Shown here: positions 32,776 through 42,549 of the stretch, piece after piece | How positions within the stretch are numbered: position 1 is the stretch's first letter | Layout: every line of letters begins with the position of its first letter | Source: Hyphomicrobiales bacterium | GTDB lineage: Bacteria; Pseudomonadota; Alphaproteobacteria; Rhizobiales; Beijerinckiaceae | DNA length: 64,000 nt | Direction of reading: 5' to 3' | Assembly (NCBI GenBank): GCA_027489535.1 | Contig: JAIXZO010000011.1 | Location: 16,115 to 80,114 of the forward strand | Made by a program: the position numbers and the translations under genes | The notes under the pieces: model-generated | The model's database searches: none | Seen by the model: the letters and a program-made list of their open reading frames with translations, nothing else | What the model was told of the DNA's origin: nothing

Positions 32776-33579
32776 TCAATCGATCCGCAGGTCGATGGTC
32801 ATCCCGTCATAGGCCGGTTCGATATGCGGCGGCAGTTCGCGGCGCAGCGTGTCGTAGTCGAGATCGGTGTGGAGATTGGTCAAGACGGCGCGACGCGGAT
32901 TGAGCGCATCGATCCAATCCAACGCTTCCTGAAGCGAGAAATGCGACGGATGCGGCGTCAGACGCAGCGCGTCGATGATCCACACGTCGAGGCCGCGCAA
33001 CGCGTCCATGCTCTCGGGCGGAACGGCTTTGACGTCCGGGGTATAGGCCACGTTGCCGAACCGGAAACCGAGCGCGTCGATCTCGCCGTGGTTTACCGGA
33101 AACGGCAAAGCCCGGATCGCGCCTCCAGGTCCGTCGATCTCGACGAAACGGTGATGCGTCAGCCGGTGCTCGGTGAGAATGGGCGGATAGAAGCTGCCGG
33201 ACGGCGATTTGAAGCAGTAGCCGAAGCGGTCATTCACGCCGTACGAGGTCGCCTCATCCATCCAGACGGGCATCTTGCGCTTATGATGGATCACGAGCGG
33301 CCGCACGTCGTCGATGCCGTGAGTGTGGTCGGCATGATCATGGGTCAGCAAAACCGCTTCGAGATAGGTGACGTCCGTGCTCAGAAGCTGCTCGCGGACA
33401 TCGGGCGAAGTATCGACCAAAACTTGTGTTTTTCCGACTGCCGACATCCGTTCCACGAGGATCGAACACCGCCGGCGACGATTGCGCGGCTGGGCCGGGT
33501 CGCACCGCCCCCAACCTTGAGCCACGCGCGGCACGCCGCCCGAGGATCCGCAGCCGAGAATGGTGATGCGCGCGTTCAT
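32776..33579 (-). CDS. MBL-fold metal-dependent hydrolase (PhnP/RNase Z-like)
   Basis: A 267-residue metallo-beta-lactamase-fold protein. It opens MNARITILGCGSSGGVPRVA, has the dinuclear metal motif LTHDHADHTHGIDD near residue 82, then NHGEIDALG and a C-terminal NLHTDLDYDTL. It resembles PhnP-type cyclic phosphodiesterases and is regularly found after tatD in alphaproteobacteria. The substrate is unknown. Its ATG overlaps the tatD stop by 4 bp, so it ends the rlpA-tmk-holB-metG-tatD operon. Confidence 0.9.
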   Translation of the reverse strand: MNARITILGCGSSGGVPRVAQGWGRCDPAQPRNRRRRCSILVERMSAVGKTQVLVDTSPDVREQLLSTDVTYLEAVLLTHDHADHTHGIDDVRPLVIHHKRKMPVWMDEATSYGVNDRFGYCFKSPSGSFYPPILTEHRLTHHRFVEIDGPGGAIRALPFPVNHGEIDALGFRFGNVAYTPDVKAVPPESMDALRGLDVWIIDALRLTPHPSHFSLQEALDWIDALNPRRAVLTNLHTDLDYDTLRRELPPHIEPAYDGMTIDLRID

Positions 33580-34358
33580 GCGGGCCGCCGCGCTTTGCCG
33601 AACAGACGGAAGAAGTTGTCGGTGGTCGCCGCTGCGATCTCCGCAGCCGTCACGCCCTTCACCTCGGCCAACGTCTTTGCCGTCTCGACGACGTAAGACG
33701 GCTCGTTGCGTTGCCCGCGATGCGCCTGAGGCGCGAGATAAGGCGCATCGGTTTCCACCAGCAGACGATCGAGCGGCACCGCCGCCGCGATCGCGCGCAC
33801 CTCATCAGACCGTTTGAAGGTCAAAATGCCGGAAAAAGACACGAAAAGTCCAAGCTCGACGCCGACCCGCGCCAATTCCGGGGACGAGGAGAAGCAGTGG
33901 AGCACGGCGGCGAAAGCGCCCTTCCCCATCTCCTCCCGTAGCGTCGCAGCCATGTCGGCATCCGCGTCGCGCGCGTGGATCACGAGCGGCAGGCCGGTGA
34001 TGCGGGCCGCCGCGATCTGGGTCCGGAACACCCGGTCGGCGACGTCTCGCGAGACCTTGTCGTAGTGATAATCGAGTCCCGCCTCGCCGAGGCCGACGCA
34101 TTTCGGATGCGCGGACAAGCACACGTAGGTCTCAATCGGAATGTCGGGTTCGTCGCCGGCGCTCAGCGGATGCGTACCGACGGTGCACCAGACGTCGTCA
34201 TGGGCTTCCGCGATGGACCTATAGGCGTCGAAGCGCGCGACCTTCGTCGAGATCGTCACCATCGTGCGCACGCCCGCAGCCCGCGCGCGCGCGATCACGG
34301 CGTCCCTTTCGGGCTCGAAGTCCGGAAAATCGAGATGGCAGTGGCTGTCGACCAGCAT
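33576..34358 (-). CDS. tatD: TatD-family metal-dependent deoxyribonuclease
   Basis: A 260-residue TIM-barrel hydrolase. Metal ligands appear in [27 protein letters not shown] near residue 95, IHARDADADM near 130, CFSSSPELA near 155 and VETDAPYLAPQAHRG near 205. TatD proteins are 3'-exonucleases and D-aminoacyl-type hydrolases; the precise role here is inferred from family. Its start overlaps the metG stop by one base, and its end overlaps the MBL hydrolase. Confidence 0.95.
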   Translation of the reverse strand: MLVDSHCHLDFPDFEPERDAVIARARAAGVRTMVTISTKVARFDAYRSIAEAHDDVWCTVGTHPLSAGDEPDIPIETYVCLSAHPKCVGLGEAGLDYHYDKVSRDVADRVFRTQIAAARITGLPLVIHARDADADMAATLREEMGKGAFAAVLHCFSSSPELARVGVELGLFVSFSGILTFKRSDEVRAIAAAVPLDRLLVETDAPYLAPQAHRGQRNEPSYVVETAKTLAEVKGVTAAEIAAATTDNFFRLFGKARRPA

Positions 34359-35920
34359 CAGGCGCCCGCAGTTTCCGGTTCCGCTTCCACATAGCGCGGG
34401 AAGATCGGCGCAGGCGCGGGCAAAGGCCGACCGTCAGGCAGACGGCCCGCAGCGCCGACATGCGCGAAGTCGCGCGCGTCGGCGGGAGCGCCGAGAAGAT
34501 CGAGCAGCTTGCCCGCCGCGGTCGGAATCACCGGCTGCGCCATGATCGCGACGGCGCGGAGCACTTCCAGCGTGACGGCCAGCACGGCCTCGAAGCGGGC
34601 CTGATCGGTCTTGCGCTTCACCCACGGCTCTTCGGAGGCGAAATAGCGGTTGGCCTCGGCCACCACTTTCCAGATTTCGGCAAGCATCACGTGCAGCGCG
34701 AGGTCGTCCATCGCCGCGCGGGCCTTGCCGGGCAGCGCATCCGCCAACGCGAGCATCGCGGCATCCGCCTCGGTGAGGGGACCGGACGCGGGCGCCCTGC
34801 CCTCGAGGTTCTTGGCGATCATCGACAACGAGCGCTGCGCCAAATTGCCGATATCGTTGGCGAGGTCCGCATTGATGCGGCCCACGATCGCCTCATGCGA
34901 ATAATTACCGTCTTGGCCGAAGGGGACTTCGCGCAAAAAGAAATAACGCAGCTGATCGACGCCGTAGTGATCGGCCAACGTGAACGGGTCGATGACGTTG
35001 CCCACGGACTTCGACATCTTCTCGCCGCGGTTGAACAGGAAGCCGTGGCCGAAGACGCGCTTCGGCAGCGGCAACTGCGCCGACATCAGGAAAGCCGGCC
35101 AATAGACCGTATGAAACCTCACGATGTCCTTGCCGATGATGTGCAGATCGGCGGGCCAAAATTTCGCGCGCGGCGCGTCGGCGTCGGGGAAGCCCGTGGC
35201 GGTGAGATAATTGGTGAGCGCGTCGACCCATACGTACATGACGTGCTTGGGGTTGCCCGGAACCGGGATGCCCCAATCGAACGCCGTGCGGCTGATCGAG
35301 AGATCCTTGAGGCCCGAATTGACGAAGCTGGTGATTTCGTTGCGGCGCTCGTCGGGCCCGATGAAGTCGGACTGCGCGTCGTAGAGCGCGAGAAGCCGGT
35401 CCTGATAGGCCGAGAGACGGAAGAAGTAGCTTTCCTCTTCCACCCATTCCAACGGCGTTCCCGTCGGCCCCCGGCGCACGCCGTCGCTGCCGAGCGTTGT
35501 CTCGCCGTCCGCGAAATAGGCCTCGTCACGGACCGAATACCAACCGGAATAGCTCGCGAGATAAATGTCGCCCGCTTTCTCCATGCGATCCCAAATGGCT
35601 TGGGAGGCACGGTAGTGTCGTTCTTCCGTCGTACGGATGAAGTCGTCGTTGGAGGCGTTCAGCGCGTCGGCCATGCGGCGGAATACGGCGGCGTTTCGGT
35701 CCGCCAATTCCCGGGTGGTCACGCCTTCCTTGGCCGCCGTTTGCAGCATCTTCTGGCCGTGCTCGTCCGTGCCCGTCAGAAAGAACACGTCATAGCCGTC
35801 GAGCCTCTTGAACCGGGCGACGGCATCGGACGCGATCAACTCATAGGCATGCCCGATATGCGGCGAACCGTTCGGGTAGGAGATTGCGGTCGTCAAATAA
35901 AATGCGGGCTTGGCGGCCAT
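34358..35920 (-). CDS. metG: Methionyl-tRNA synthetase
   Basis: This enzyme charges tRNA-Met in the cytoplasm. The 520-residue product has the HIGH motif in [18 protein letters not shown] (residues 16-33), [10 protein letters not shown], and KMSKS in [17 protein letters not shown] near residue 300. The connective peptide lacks a four-cysteine zinc knuckle, and there is no C-terminal tRNA-binding domain. This matches the short alphaproteobacterial form. Confidence 0.97.
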   Translation of the reverse strand: MAAKPAFYLTTAISYPNGSPHIGHAYELIASDAVARFKRLDGYDVFFLTGTDEHGQKMLQTAAKEGVTTRELADRNAAVFRRMADALNASNDDFIRTTEERHYRASQAIWDRMEKAGDIYLASYSGWYSVRDEAYFADGETTLGSDGVRRGPTGTPLEWVEEESYFFRLSAYQDRLLALYDAQSDFIGPDERRNEITSFVNSGLKDLSISRTAFDWGIPVPGNPKHVMYVWVDALTNYLTATGFPDADAPRAKFWPADLHIIGKDIVRFHTVYWPAFLMSAQLPLPKRVFGHGFLFNRGEKMSKSVGNVIDPFTLADHYGVDQLRYFFLREVPFGQDGNYSHEAIVGRINADLANDIGNLAQRSLSMIAKNLEGRAPASGPLTEADAAMLALADALPGKARAAMDDLALHVMLAEIWKVVAEANRYFASEEPWVKRKTDQARFEAVLAVTLEVLRAVAIMAQPVIPTAAGKLLDLLGAPADARDFAHVGAAGRLPDGRPLPAPAPIFPRYVEAEPETAGA

Positions 35921-35956
35921 CTCGTTCCTCTTGAGGCGCGCGCGGAGGCGGCCGGA

Positions 35957-37018
35957 TCAAGCGGCCCGGGAGCGACGGACGGCCTCGGAGAGATCAGCGA
36001 ACAGGGTAAGAATGAGTGCCCGGCGATCAAGATTGAGGCGGTCGGCATCCCGCGTCGCGCGTGCGATCTTCTCCCATACCTCCGCCAGAGGCGCAAGGCG
36101 AGCGGCGCCCTCCCCGGCGCGCCGGCGGGTCTCGCGCGCGAGCCACTCGTCGATGCTTTCCAGAACGGCCTCGAAGTCGGCCGCGCCGTCCTTCTTTGCC
36201 ACGCTTTCGGCCATGGCGTGTATGTCCGCCCGGCGTTGCCCGGGCAACGCATCGAGCAGGCCCGTCACGATGTCGATGATGTTGAGCGTCCGCTCGTCGA
36301 GCCGGCGCAGCGCGGTGCTCACGGAGCCGTCAGCGACCGCCGCCGCGTTGGCCGCCGCAGCGGGCGCGGCCTCGATGCCGGGGGCGGACAATGCCTGGAC
36401 GATTTCGCCCTCGCTCAAGGATCGGAAGGCGAGCTTGCGGCAGCGCGAGCGAATCGTCGGCAGCAATCGGCCGACTAGATGGGTGACCAGCAGGATCACC
36501 GCGCGCGGCGGCGGCTCCTCGATGGCCTTGAGCAGGGCGTTGGCGCTGTTGCGGTTCAATTCATCGGCCGAATCGACGATCAGCACCCGCCAACCGCCCT
36601 CCCCGGCGGTTGAGCCGAAAAAGCCGATGGCGTCGCGGGCGGCGCTCACCGAAATTTCGGTCGGGACGTTCTTCTTCTCGCTCTCCGCGCGGCGACGCAG
36701 CACGTGGAGGTCGGGATGTGAAAACGCCATGATCTTGCGGGCCGTCGGATGCTCGGGGTCCACGTCGAGCGTGCGGGCGGCCGCGACCGCAGGCGATTTC
36801 GGGTCGGGATGGGCGAGAATGAACCGTGCAGCGCGATAGGCGAAGGTCGCCTTCCCAACCCCCTCAGGTCCGGTCAACATCCAGGCATGCGGCATGCGGC
36901 CGGAGCGATAGGCCTCCAGAAAGGCCGTTTCGGCCGCCTCCTGTCCGATCAACCGCAGCGTCTCGCGCGGATGCGGGAAACCGGGCAAGGCGTCGCTCGA
37001 AAGCTCGTCGTCCGTCAT
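35957..37018 (-). CDS. holB: DNA polymerase III delta-prime subunit
   Basis: HolB is the stator subunit of the clamp loader. The 353-residue AAA+ protein has the Walker A-like TGPEGVGKATFAYRAARF near residue 50. VLIVDSADELNRNSANALLKAIEEPP lies near 155 and the sensor PTIRSRCRKLAF near 200. The four-cysteine zinc module of E. coli HolB is not seen. The ATG overlaps the tmk stop (ATGA). Confidence 0.94.
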   Translation of the reverse strand: MTDDELSSDALPGFPHPRETLRLIGQEAAETAFLEAYRSGRMPHAWMLTGPEGVGKATFAYRAARFILAHPDPKSPAVAAARTLDVDPEHPTARKIMAFSHPDLHVLRRRAESEKKNVPTEISVSAARDAIGFFGSTAGEGGWRVLIVDSADELNRNSANALLKAIEEPPPRAVILLVTHLVGRLLPTIRSRCRKLAFRSLSEGEIVQALSAPGIEAAPAAAANAAAVADGSVSTALRRLDERTLNIIDIVTGLLDALPGQRRADIHAMAESVAKKDGAADFEAVLESIDEWLARETRRRAGEGAARLAPLAEVWEKIARATRDADRLNLDRRALILTLFADLSEAVRRSRAA

Positions 37019-37686
37019 ACCGAAGCCGCCTCGCGCAAGAAACGGGCACGCACGGCGGTCCACACGGCATCCGCCACGGCATCCATGTCGACCGACGCGT
37101 CGACGACGACGAAGCGATGCGGCTCGGCCGCTGCGAGCGCCAGAAACGCCTGCCGAAGCCCTCGATGGAAGGAAAGCGACTCCTTCTCGAAACCGTCGGT
37201 GGAAGCCGTCCCGCGCCGCAGCGCCGCGCGAGCCAGACCCGTCTCGGCCGAGAGATCGAGCAGGACCGTCATGTCCGGCCCCGCGTTGCCGACCACCATG
37301 CGTTCTAGCGTTTCGACGACCTCGCCGTTCAGCTTGCCCAACGCCCCCTGATAGGCGCGGGTCGAATCGGAGAAGCGGTCGCACACGACCCAGCGGCCCG
37401 CGGCCAAGGCCGGGCGAATGGCGGTTTCGAGATGGTCAGCGCGCGCCGCATAAAACAACAGCGCCTCCGCGGTCGCTCCGAACCGCGGGTGATCGGGATC
37501 GAGCAGCAGGCCGCGAATGCGTTCCGCGCCCGCGGAACCGCCGGGTTCGCGCGTTGCGAGGGCCTCGATCCCGGATGCGGAGAGGCGTTCGACGAGCCGA
37601 CGCACCTGCGTGGACTTGCCGGTCCCCTCCCCGCCTTCGAAGGTGATGAAGACGCCGCGCGCGGGCGGATCGCCGGCTCGCTGCAT
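37015..37686 (-). CDS. tmk: Thymidylate kinase
   Basis: Tmk phosphorylates dTMP to dTDP. The 223-residue product has the P-loop FEGGEGTGKSTQVRRL near residue 15, the DR(F/Y) motif in VVCDRFSDSTRAYQG near 100, and a lid region with arginines near 150. The start at 37686 (MQRAGDPPARGVFITFEGG) fits the family; 37740 is an upstream alternative. It is coupled to holB. Confidence 0.95.
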   Translation of the reverse strand: MQRAGDPPARGVFITFEGGEGTGKSTQVRRLVERLSASGIEALATREPGGSAGAERIRGLLLDPDHPRFGATAEALLFYAARADHLETAIRPALAAGRWVVCDRFSDSTRAYQGALGKLNGEVVETLERMVVGNAGPDMTVLLDLSAETGLARAALRRGTASTDGFEKESLSFHRGLRQAFLALAAAEPHRFVVVDASVDMDAVADAVWTAVRARFLREAASV

Positions 37687-37758
37687 GGCGCGCTCGCTCC
37701 TTTTGCTTCCGCCCGGACGATGACCGGACGAAGCGCCCAAATCAACGGCGAAGCTGCA

Positions 37759-38820
37759 TCAGAGGCCGACCCGGCCGCGCAACGGAGGGGTAAACGCTCC
37801 GGAAGCGGGACCGACCGCGTTCATCGTCATGGTGATCGGGCGCGCGGACGCCGCTTCGGTCGGGCGTACCGGCGGCAACGGCACGGCAGCGTCGGGCACG
37901 CCGGAACGCATCACGGGCGCAGCGGAGACGGCCGGAGCCGGCTGTACCGGCGGGGCGAAGGAAGAGGCCGTCGGGACGACTCGGGAGGAGATCGGAGAGA
38001 GGCCCACCGCGCCGATGGCATAGGGCCGATCGGGCGGCACCGGCATGCCGGGCATCGGGCGACCCGAGAGGAGCGCACGCAGATAGTCGGCCTCGCCCGC
38101 GTCTTCGTTGCGCGTCGGCTGGACCGAACGCACGACCGGAGAGACGGGCGCAGCGCTGGCCACCATGACGGGTGCCCCGCCACGCAGCTCTGCGGGCGAA
38201 CCGTCCGTGCGCAACGACGCTACCAGAACGGCGGTATCGTCGCCTTCGAGCGGCGCACGCCCGATGTAGTCGACGCGGACGCGGGCGGTGCCGAGATGAC
38301 GGAAATTCAAGGCGTGAGCCACGCGCTCGGAGACGTCGACGAGCCGGTTGGCGTGATAGGGGCCGCGATCGTTGACGCGCGCGATCATCGAACGACCGTT
38401 CAGCGTGTTCGTTACGCGCACATAGCTCGGAAGCGGCATCGTGGGATGCGCGACCGAGATCGACCCGCTGTCGAAGACCTCGCCGTTCGCCGTCTGGCGG
38501 CCGTGAAATGCGGTGCCGTACCAAGACGCGAGACCGACGGCCGAGTAGCCGGGCTCTTCCTTGGGAACGTAAAGACGACCTGCGACCACGTAGGGCTTGC
38601 CGGTCTTGTCGACGCCGCCGCCCTTGGGAACCGGATCGCCGTCGGCCACGACCTTGGGGCTCGGACGAACGCCGTATTTTCCGTCGATGCCGGCGCGTTT
38701 GGGATCGCTGCCGCAATTGGCGACGAGAAGACCGGTAGCCACCACTGCGGCGAGGCGCGCAGCGAGGCGGAATTGTTCGGCGGAGGCTCGCGCAAGGCGC
38801 GTGGGGCGCTGATCCGGCAA
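37759..38820 (-). CDS. rlpA: RlpA-like septal-ring peptidoglycan transglycosylase
   Basis: A 353-residue exported protein. The signal region (RLAAVVATGLLVANC) ends in a cysteine that may be lipidated, although Asn at -1 is unusual for a lipobox. The double-psi beta-barrel spans about residues 90-185: GLASWYGTAFHGRQTANGE, AHPTMPLPSYVRV and VNDRGPY. The remaining 165 residues are Pro/Ala/Val rich, and no SPOR domain was recognised. RlpA cleaves naked glycan strands. The dacC gene often found between rlpA and tmk is absent; only 72 bp separate them. Confidence 0.88.
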   Translation of the reverse strand: MPDQRPTRLARASAEQFRLAARLAAVVATGLLVANCGSDPKRAGIDGKYGVRPSPKVVADGDPVPKGGGVDKTGKPYVVAGRLYVPKEEPGYSAVGLASWYGTAFHGRQTANGEVFDSGSISVAHPTMPLPSYVRVTNTLNGRSMIARVNDRGPYHANRLVDVSERVAHALNFRHLGTARVRVDYIGRAPLEGDDTAVLVASLRTDGSPAELRGGAPVMVASAAPVSPVVRSVQPTRNEDAGEADYLRALLSGRPMPGMPVPPDRPYAIGAVGLSPISSRVVPTASSFAPPVQPAPAVSAAPVMRSGVPDAAVPLPPVRPTEAASARPITMTMNAVGPASGAFTPPLRGRVGL

Positions 38821-39014
38821 ATGTCCGACCCTGTTTCGAGCGAAACCGTCGAAGGTTTCGCCTGTCCGTTCCCAAGCAGCGGAACACTCAAGTCGAGGTT
38901 ATGCCCGCCGCACGTTACGACAGGGTTAACCCGAGCGGACCGTTCGGGCAAGCTCCGCAGGCTTTTCGGGCAGGTCCGCAGCTCCGGCGGACAGTTGCCG
39001 CTGCTCCGAAAGAC

Positions 39015-39482
39015 TTAAGGCCCGATCCGCGCGATGCCCTTTTGGCCATCGTCGCGATCCCACGCCACATGGTCTCCCGCCAGCACCTTCAGCGTGAAGC
39101 AGAAGGTCTTGCCGTCGTACCAGGACTGCCATTTCTGGCAGATTCGGTTGCCGTCCACCCACCAACGGCCGCTGTCCGACGGTGCGAGAAATCGCCCCAG
39201 GCCGGCCGCCTCCCCCGATCCGTCGAGATGACCGTCGGGGCGGTAAAACAGCGGCAACTCGCCGCCCAAAGGCACCGCGAGATAGATTCGCCGCCCCGAC
39301 ACCACCTTGCGCAACGCCTCTCCCGACAACAGCGACTGCGAGGACGCACCGGTGTCGGCCCGCGCCTCGCCCGCGACATCGGGCCCGGCGAGAATGAAAA
39401 GCGCAGCCGCGACGGCCAAGCCCGAGCGCGGCCCACGGATCGACTTGAATGCGGAGGATGAAAGGCGACGCGAAGAGAACAT
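39015..39482 (-). CDS. Small secreted protein of unknown function (DUF995-like pattern)
   Basis: The 155-residue product has an export signal (SGLAVAAALFILAGPDVAGEARA) with likely cleavage near residue 42. The mature domain has SGEALRKVVSGRRIYLAVP, then a tryptophan/cysteine core (GRWWVDGNRICQKWQSWYDG, followed by KTFCFTL). This resembles DUF995-type periplasmic proteins. Start 39482 is favoured over 39512 because GGGAG lies 7 bp before it. The two cysteines could form a disulfide. Function is unknown. Confidence 0.7.
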   Translation of the reverse strand: MFSSRRLSSSAFKSIRGPRSGLAVAAALFILAGPDVAGEARADTGASSQSLLSGEALRKVVSGRRIYLAVPLGGELPLFYRPDGHLDGSGEAAGLGRFLAPSDSGRWWVDGNRICQKWQSWYDGKTFCFTLKVLAGDHVAWDRDDGQKGIARIGP

Positions 39483-39843
39483 GAACAGGCTCCCGGCCGA
39501 AACGACCATCAACGGGTCACTTGTTCCCTACGCGGCTCCGGAGCGGCCGGATCAAAGGCGCGAGGGCGTGCAACTCTGTGCGGCGTTCAACGGCGTCTAG
39601 ATCGGTTCCATCCGGTTACAAGGAGATCACTCTCGTCTGGAGATCGCTCTCATTGCCGCATTCCTCCGGCAGCTTTGGCGGAGCGGCTTCGTATCCTCCG
39701 ACGGTATTGCATGTGGCTTGCCCGCTCCCTGGCGCCGCGGCCCTCGACGGGGAACTGCGAACGGGTGTATCGAACGCCGTGCTCGAACGTCGCCGACGCG
39801 CCTTCCCTTCCGAAGGCCTCATCGTCGGCGCGGCGGGTACGCG
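39483..39843. other. Non-coding stretch before tRNA-Ser
   Basis: About 360 bp lie between the divergent secreted-protein gene and tRNA-Ser. The open frames here have no family resemblance or ribosome site. Promoters for both neighbours must lie here, but none is clear. Confidence 0.55.
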
Positions 39844-39934
39844 CGGAAGGGTGGCCGAGTGGTTTAAGGCAGCGGTCTTGAAAACCGCCGTGGGCGCAAG
39901 TTCACCGTGGGTTCGAATCCCACCCCTTCCGCCA
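39844..39934 (+). tRNA. tRNA-Ser (anticodon TGA)
   Basis: A 91-base type II tRNA. The acceptor stem GGAAGGG (39844-39850) pairs with CCCTTCC (39924-39930). The anticodon loop CTTGAAA gives TGA, a long variable arm follows (GTGGGCGCAAGTTCACC), and the T arm is GTGGGTTCGAATCCCAC. The discriminator is G and CCA is encoded. Confidence 0.97.
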
Positions 39935-39968
39935 TTACACGGCGGCGCCCTTGCCCGTCAGGCGGTAC

Positions 39969-40475
39969 TCAGCCCGACGTGAACCCCGCCCGTTTCAGCC
40001 TCACGAGCGCCAGATCGAGGGCGGAGAGGAAGCTCGAGCGGTCTTTCGGGGCGAAAGGCGGCGGGCCGCCCGTGGTCGCGCCGGCGGAGCGGAGGTCGTC
40101 CATGAGATTGCGGGTGGCCAGCGCCATGCCGATGGATTGCTCGGTGAAGGCCCGGCCGTTGGGGGCGATCACCTGCGCGCCCGCCTTGATGCAGCGCGCC
40201 GCGAGCGGAATGTCGGCCGTGATCACCACCGCGCCCGGTCGGGCGCGTTCGGCGATCCAGTCGTCCGCGACGTCGGGGCCCGCCTGCACCACGATGCGCT
40301 CGACGGCCGGGTCGCGCGGCACTTGCATCCAGCTGTTCGCCACGACGAAGGTCTTCACGCCATGGCGCGCGGCGACCTTGTAGGTCTCGTCCTTCACCGG
40401 GCAGGCATCGGCGTCGATGAAGACGACGATGGTTCCCGCGACGTCGCCTGCAGAATCGGGCGTCGGTGCGTTCAT
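39969..40475 (-). CDS. YaiI/YqxD family (DUF188) protein, PIN-like
   Basis: The 168-residue protein opens with [21 protein letters not shown]. It also has [31 protein letters not shown] and [24 protein letters not shown], all diagnostic of the YaiI/YqxD family. The acidic residues suggest a PIN-like nuclease fold. No activity is established. It sits 4 bp after the helicase gene and is probably cotranscribed with it. Confidence 0.93.
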   Translation of the reverse strand: MNAPTPDSAGDVAGTIVVFIDADACPVKDETYKVAARHGVKTFVVANSWMQVPRDPAVERIVVQAGPDVADDWIAERARPGAVVITADIPLAARCIKAGAQVIAPNGRAFTEQSIGMALATRNLMDDLRSAGATTGGPPPFAPKDRSSFLSALDLALVRLKRAGFTSG

Positions 40476-40479
40476 GACG

Positions 40480-42297
40480 TCAGCGGGCGCGGGCCTTGAA
40501 CGGGCGCTTCGGCGGCCCGCCCTTGTCGCCGCCGCCTTCGCCGCCCCGCGGCTTGCCGCCCCGTTCGGTGCGGCCCTGATATCCGCCGGGCGACCGCTTC
40601 GGGCGCGGTGCGTCGCGGTCGGGCGCGGTCGCGTGTTCGATCAGGATGTCCTTGTCCTGCGAGTCGGGCTTCTTGGCCGCCGTCGCGAAACGCGCCGCCA
40701 CGGCTTCGGAGATCGCGAAGCGGGTGTTGCGGTCGCCCACCTCGATGCGGCCGATGTCGTTGCGGGTGATGTGCCCGCGGCGGCACAGGAACGGCACGAG
40801 CCATTTCGGATCGGCGTTCTGCTTGCGGCCCACATTCATCGAGAACCAGACCGATTCATGATCGGCCGGTTCGTCGCGACGCGAGAACCCGCCGCGCTCG
40901 GACGAGCCCTCGAAGGACCGGCCGTCCGGGTTCTTGCCCTCGTAGGGCTTGCGTTCGCGCACCGCCCGGTCGCCGCTGATCCGACGATCGGGCTCGGCCA
41001 AATCCTCGGGCGACGGCAGCATGCGGCGGTGAAAGCGCACCAGCGCGGCGGCGAGGTCTTCCGCGCTGCGTTCCGCCAGCAAGGCGCGGGCGTCGGCGAG
41101 ATCCTCCTCCGCGCCGTCTTCGGCGGCCGAGGTATCGGCGATCAACCGCTCGCGGTCGCGCAGCCGGATCTCGGCGGCCGAGGGCGCGGGCGTCCACGCC
41201 ACCTCGACGCGGGCACCGGCCAACAGCCGCTCCGCCTGCCGACGGCGATTGTACGGAGCCAACACGACGCAGACGCCCTTGCGGCCCGCGCGGCCCGTGC
41301 GGCCGCTGCGGTGCTGCAGGGTCTGCTCGTCCATCGGCAGATCGGCATGGATGACGAGTCCGAGATCGGGAAGGTCCAGCCCGCGTGCGGCGACGTCCGT
41401 CGCCACGCAGACGCGCGCCCGGCCGTCGCGCAGGGCCTGCAGCGCCCGGTTGCGTTCCGCCTGTCCCAACTCGCCCGACAGGGCGACGACGGCGAAGCCG
41501 CGCTCCAGCAGATTGCCCTGCAGCCGCTGCACGGCGGCGCGGGTCGAACAGAAAACGAGCGCGGCGCGCGCCTCGAAATAGCGCAGCACGTTCACCACGG
41601 CGCGGTCGGTCTCATGCGGCGCGATCGACATGGCGCGATATTCGATGTCGCCGTGCGGCTGGTCCTGCCCCGCCATGGCGATGCGGACGGCGTCCTTCTG
41701 GTAGCGCCGCGCGAGCGTCAGAATGGCCTTGGGCAACGTCGCGGAGAAGAGCAGCGTCCGGCGTTCCGGTGCGGTCGTGTCGAGGATCGCTTCGAGGTCC
41801 TCGCGGAAGCCGAGGTCGAGCATCTCGTCGGCTTCGTCGAGCACGGCCGCCTTCAAGGTCGACAGATCGAGATGCGACCGCTCGACATGGTCGCGCAGGC
41901 GTCCGGGCGTGCCGACGACGATATGCGCGCCCTGCGCCAGCAGCTTCTGCTCGCGCCGCACGTCCATGCCGCCGACGCATGAGACCACGCGAGCGCCGCT
42001 CGGGCCGTAGAGCCATTCGAGTTCGCGCTGCACCTGCAGCGCCAATTCCCGCGTCGGGGCTATGGCCAAGGCCAAAGGCGCGCCGGCCGGGCCGAAACGT
42101 TCCTTGTCGCCGAGCAGCGTCGCGCCGATCGCGAGCCCGTAGGCGACGGTCTTGCCCGATCCGGTCTGCGCGGAGACGAGCAGATCGCGGTCGGCGGCGT
42201 CGGCTTCGAGAACGGCGGCTTGGACGGGCGTCGGCTCGCCATAGCCGCGCTCCTGCAACGCACGGGACAGACTGCCCGGAAGGACGGGAAACGGCAT
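40480..42297 (-). CDS. DEAD-box RNA helicase, DbpA/DeaD type
   Basis: A 605-residue ATP-dependent RNA helicase, probably in ribosome assembly or RNA turnover. Motifs in order are Q ([11 protein letters not shown]), I (AQTGSGKT), Ia ([10 protein letters not shown]), II (DEADEMLD), III (FSATLPK), V ([12 protein letters not shown]) and VI ([11 protein letters not shown]). A DbpA-like RNA-binding domain follows around residues 470-540 ([20 protein letters not shown] through [10 protein letters not shown]). The tail is basic and Gly/Arg rich. Confidence 0.95.
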   Translation of the reverse strand: MPFPVLPGSLSRALQERGYGEPTPVQAAVLEADAADRDLLVSAQTGSGKTVAYGLAIGATLLGDKERFGPAGAPLALAIAPTRELALQVQRELEWLYGPSGARVVSCVGGMDVRREQKLLAQGAHIVVGTPGRLRDHVERSHLDLSTLKAAVLDEADEMLDLGFREDLEAILDTTAPERRTLLFSATLPKAILTLARRYQKDAVRIAMAGQDQPHGDIEYRAMSIAPHETDRAVVNVLRYFEARAALVFCSTRAAVQRLQGNLLERGFAVVALSGELGQAERNRALQALRDGRARVCVATDVAARGLDLPDLGLVIHADLPMDEQTLQHRSGRTGRAGRKGVCVVLAPYNRRRQAERLLAGARVEVAWTPAPSAAEIRLRDRERLIADTSAAEDGAEEDLADARALLAERSAEDLAAALVRFHRRMLPSPEDLAEPDRRISGDRAVRERKPYEGKNPDGRSFEGSSERGGFSRRDEPADHESVWFSMNVGRKQNADPKWLVPFLCRRGHITRNDIGRIEVGDRNTRFAISEAVAARFATAAKKPDSQDKDILIEHATAPDRDAPRPKRSPGGYQGRTERGGKPRGGEGGGDKGGPPKRPFKARAR

Positions 42298-42549
42298 GGG
42301 AGACCTTCATTCTGTTCGGGCGCGTGGCGCGCAAGGATGACGATTTGAAGCCGTGCTTATAGCCCCGAGGGCCGAAGCGCCAGACGCGAGCGGGTTCCTT
42401 CGCCCGCAGACGCGGCGATTCGAGCGCTTTTGCCGGATATGCAGCCCTCGAGCCGCATCTTTGCCTGACCTTTCCGAAGATCGGCGCTATGAAGCGTTGC
42501 GCGAGGGCCGCGGGCCTTCGCAAGCACTGCCGAACCGGATGCCGAAACG

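Noticed and set aside
39521..39982. Plus-strand frame of 153 codons through tRNA-Ser
   Set aside because: It reads through the tRNA gene and has no ribosome site or homology-like pattern.
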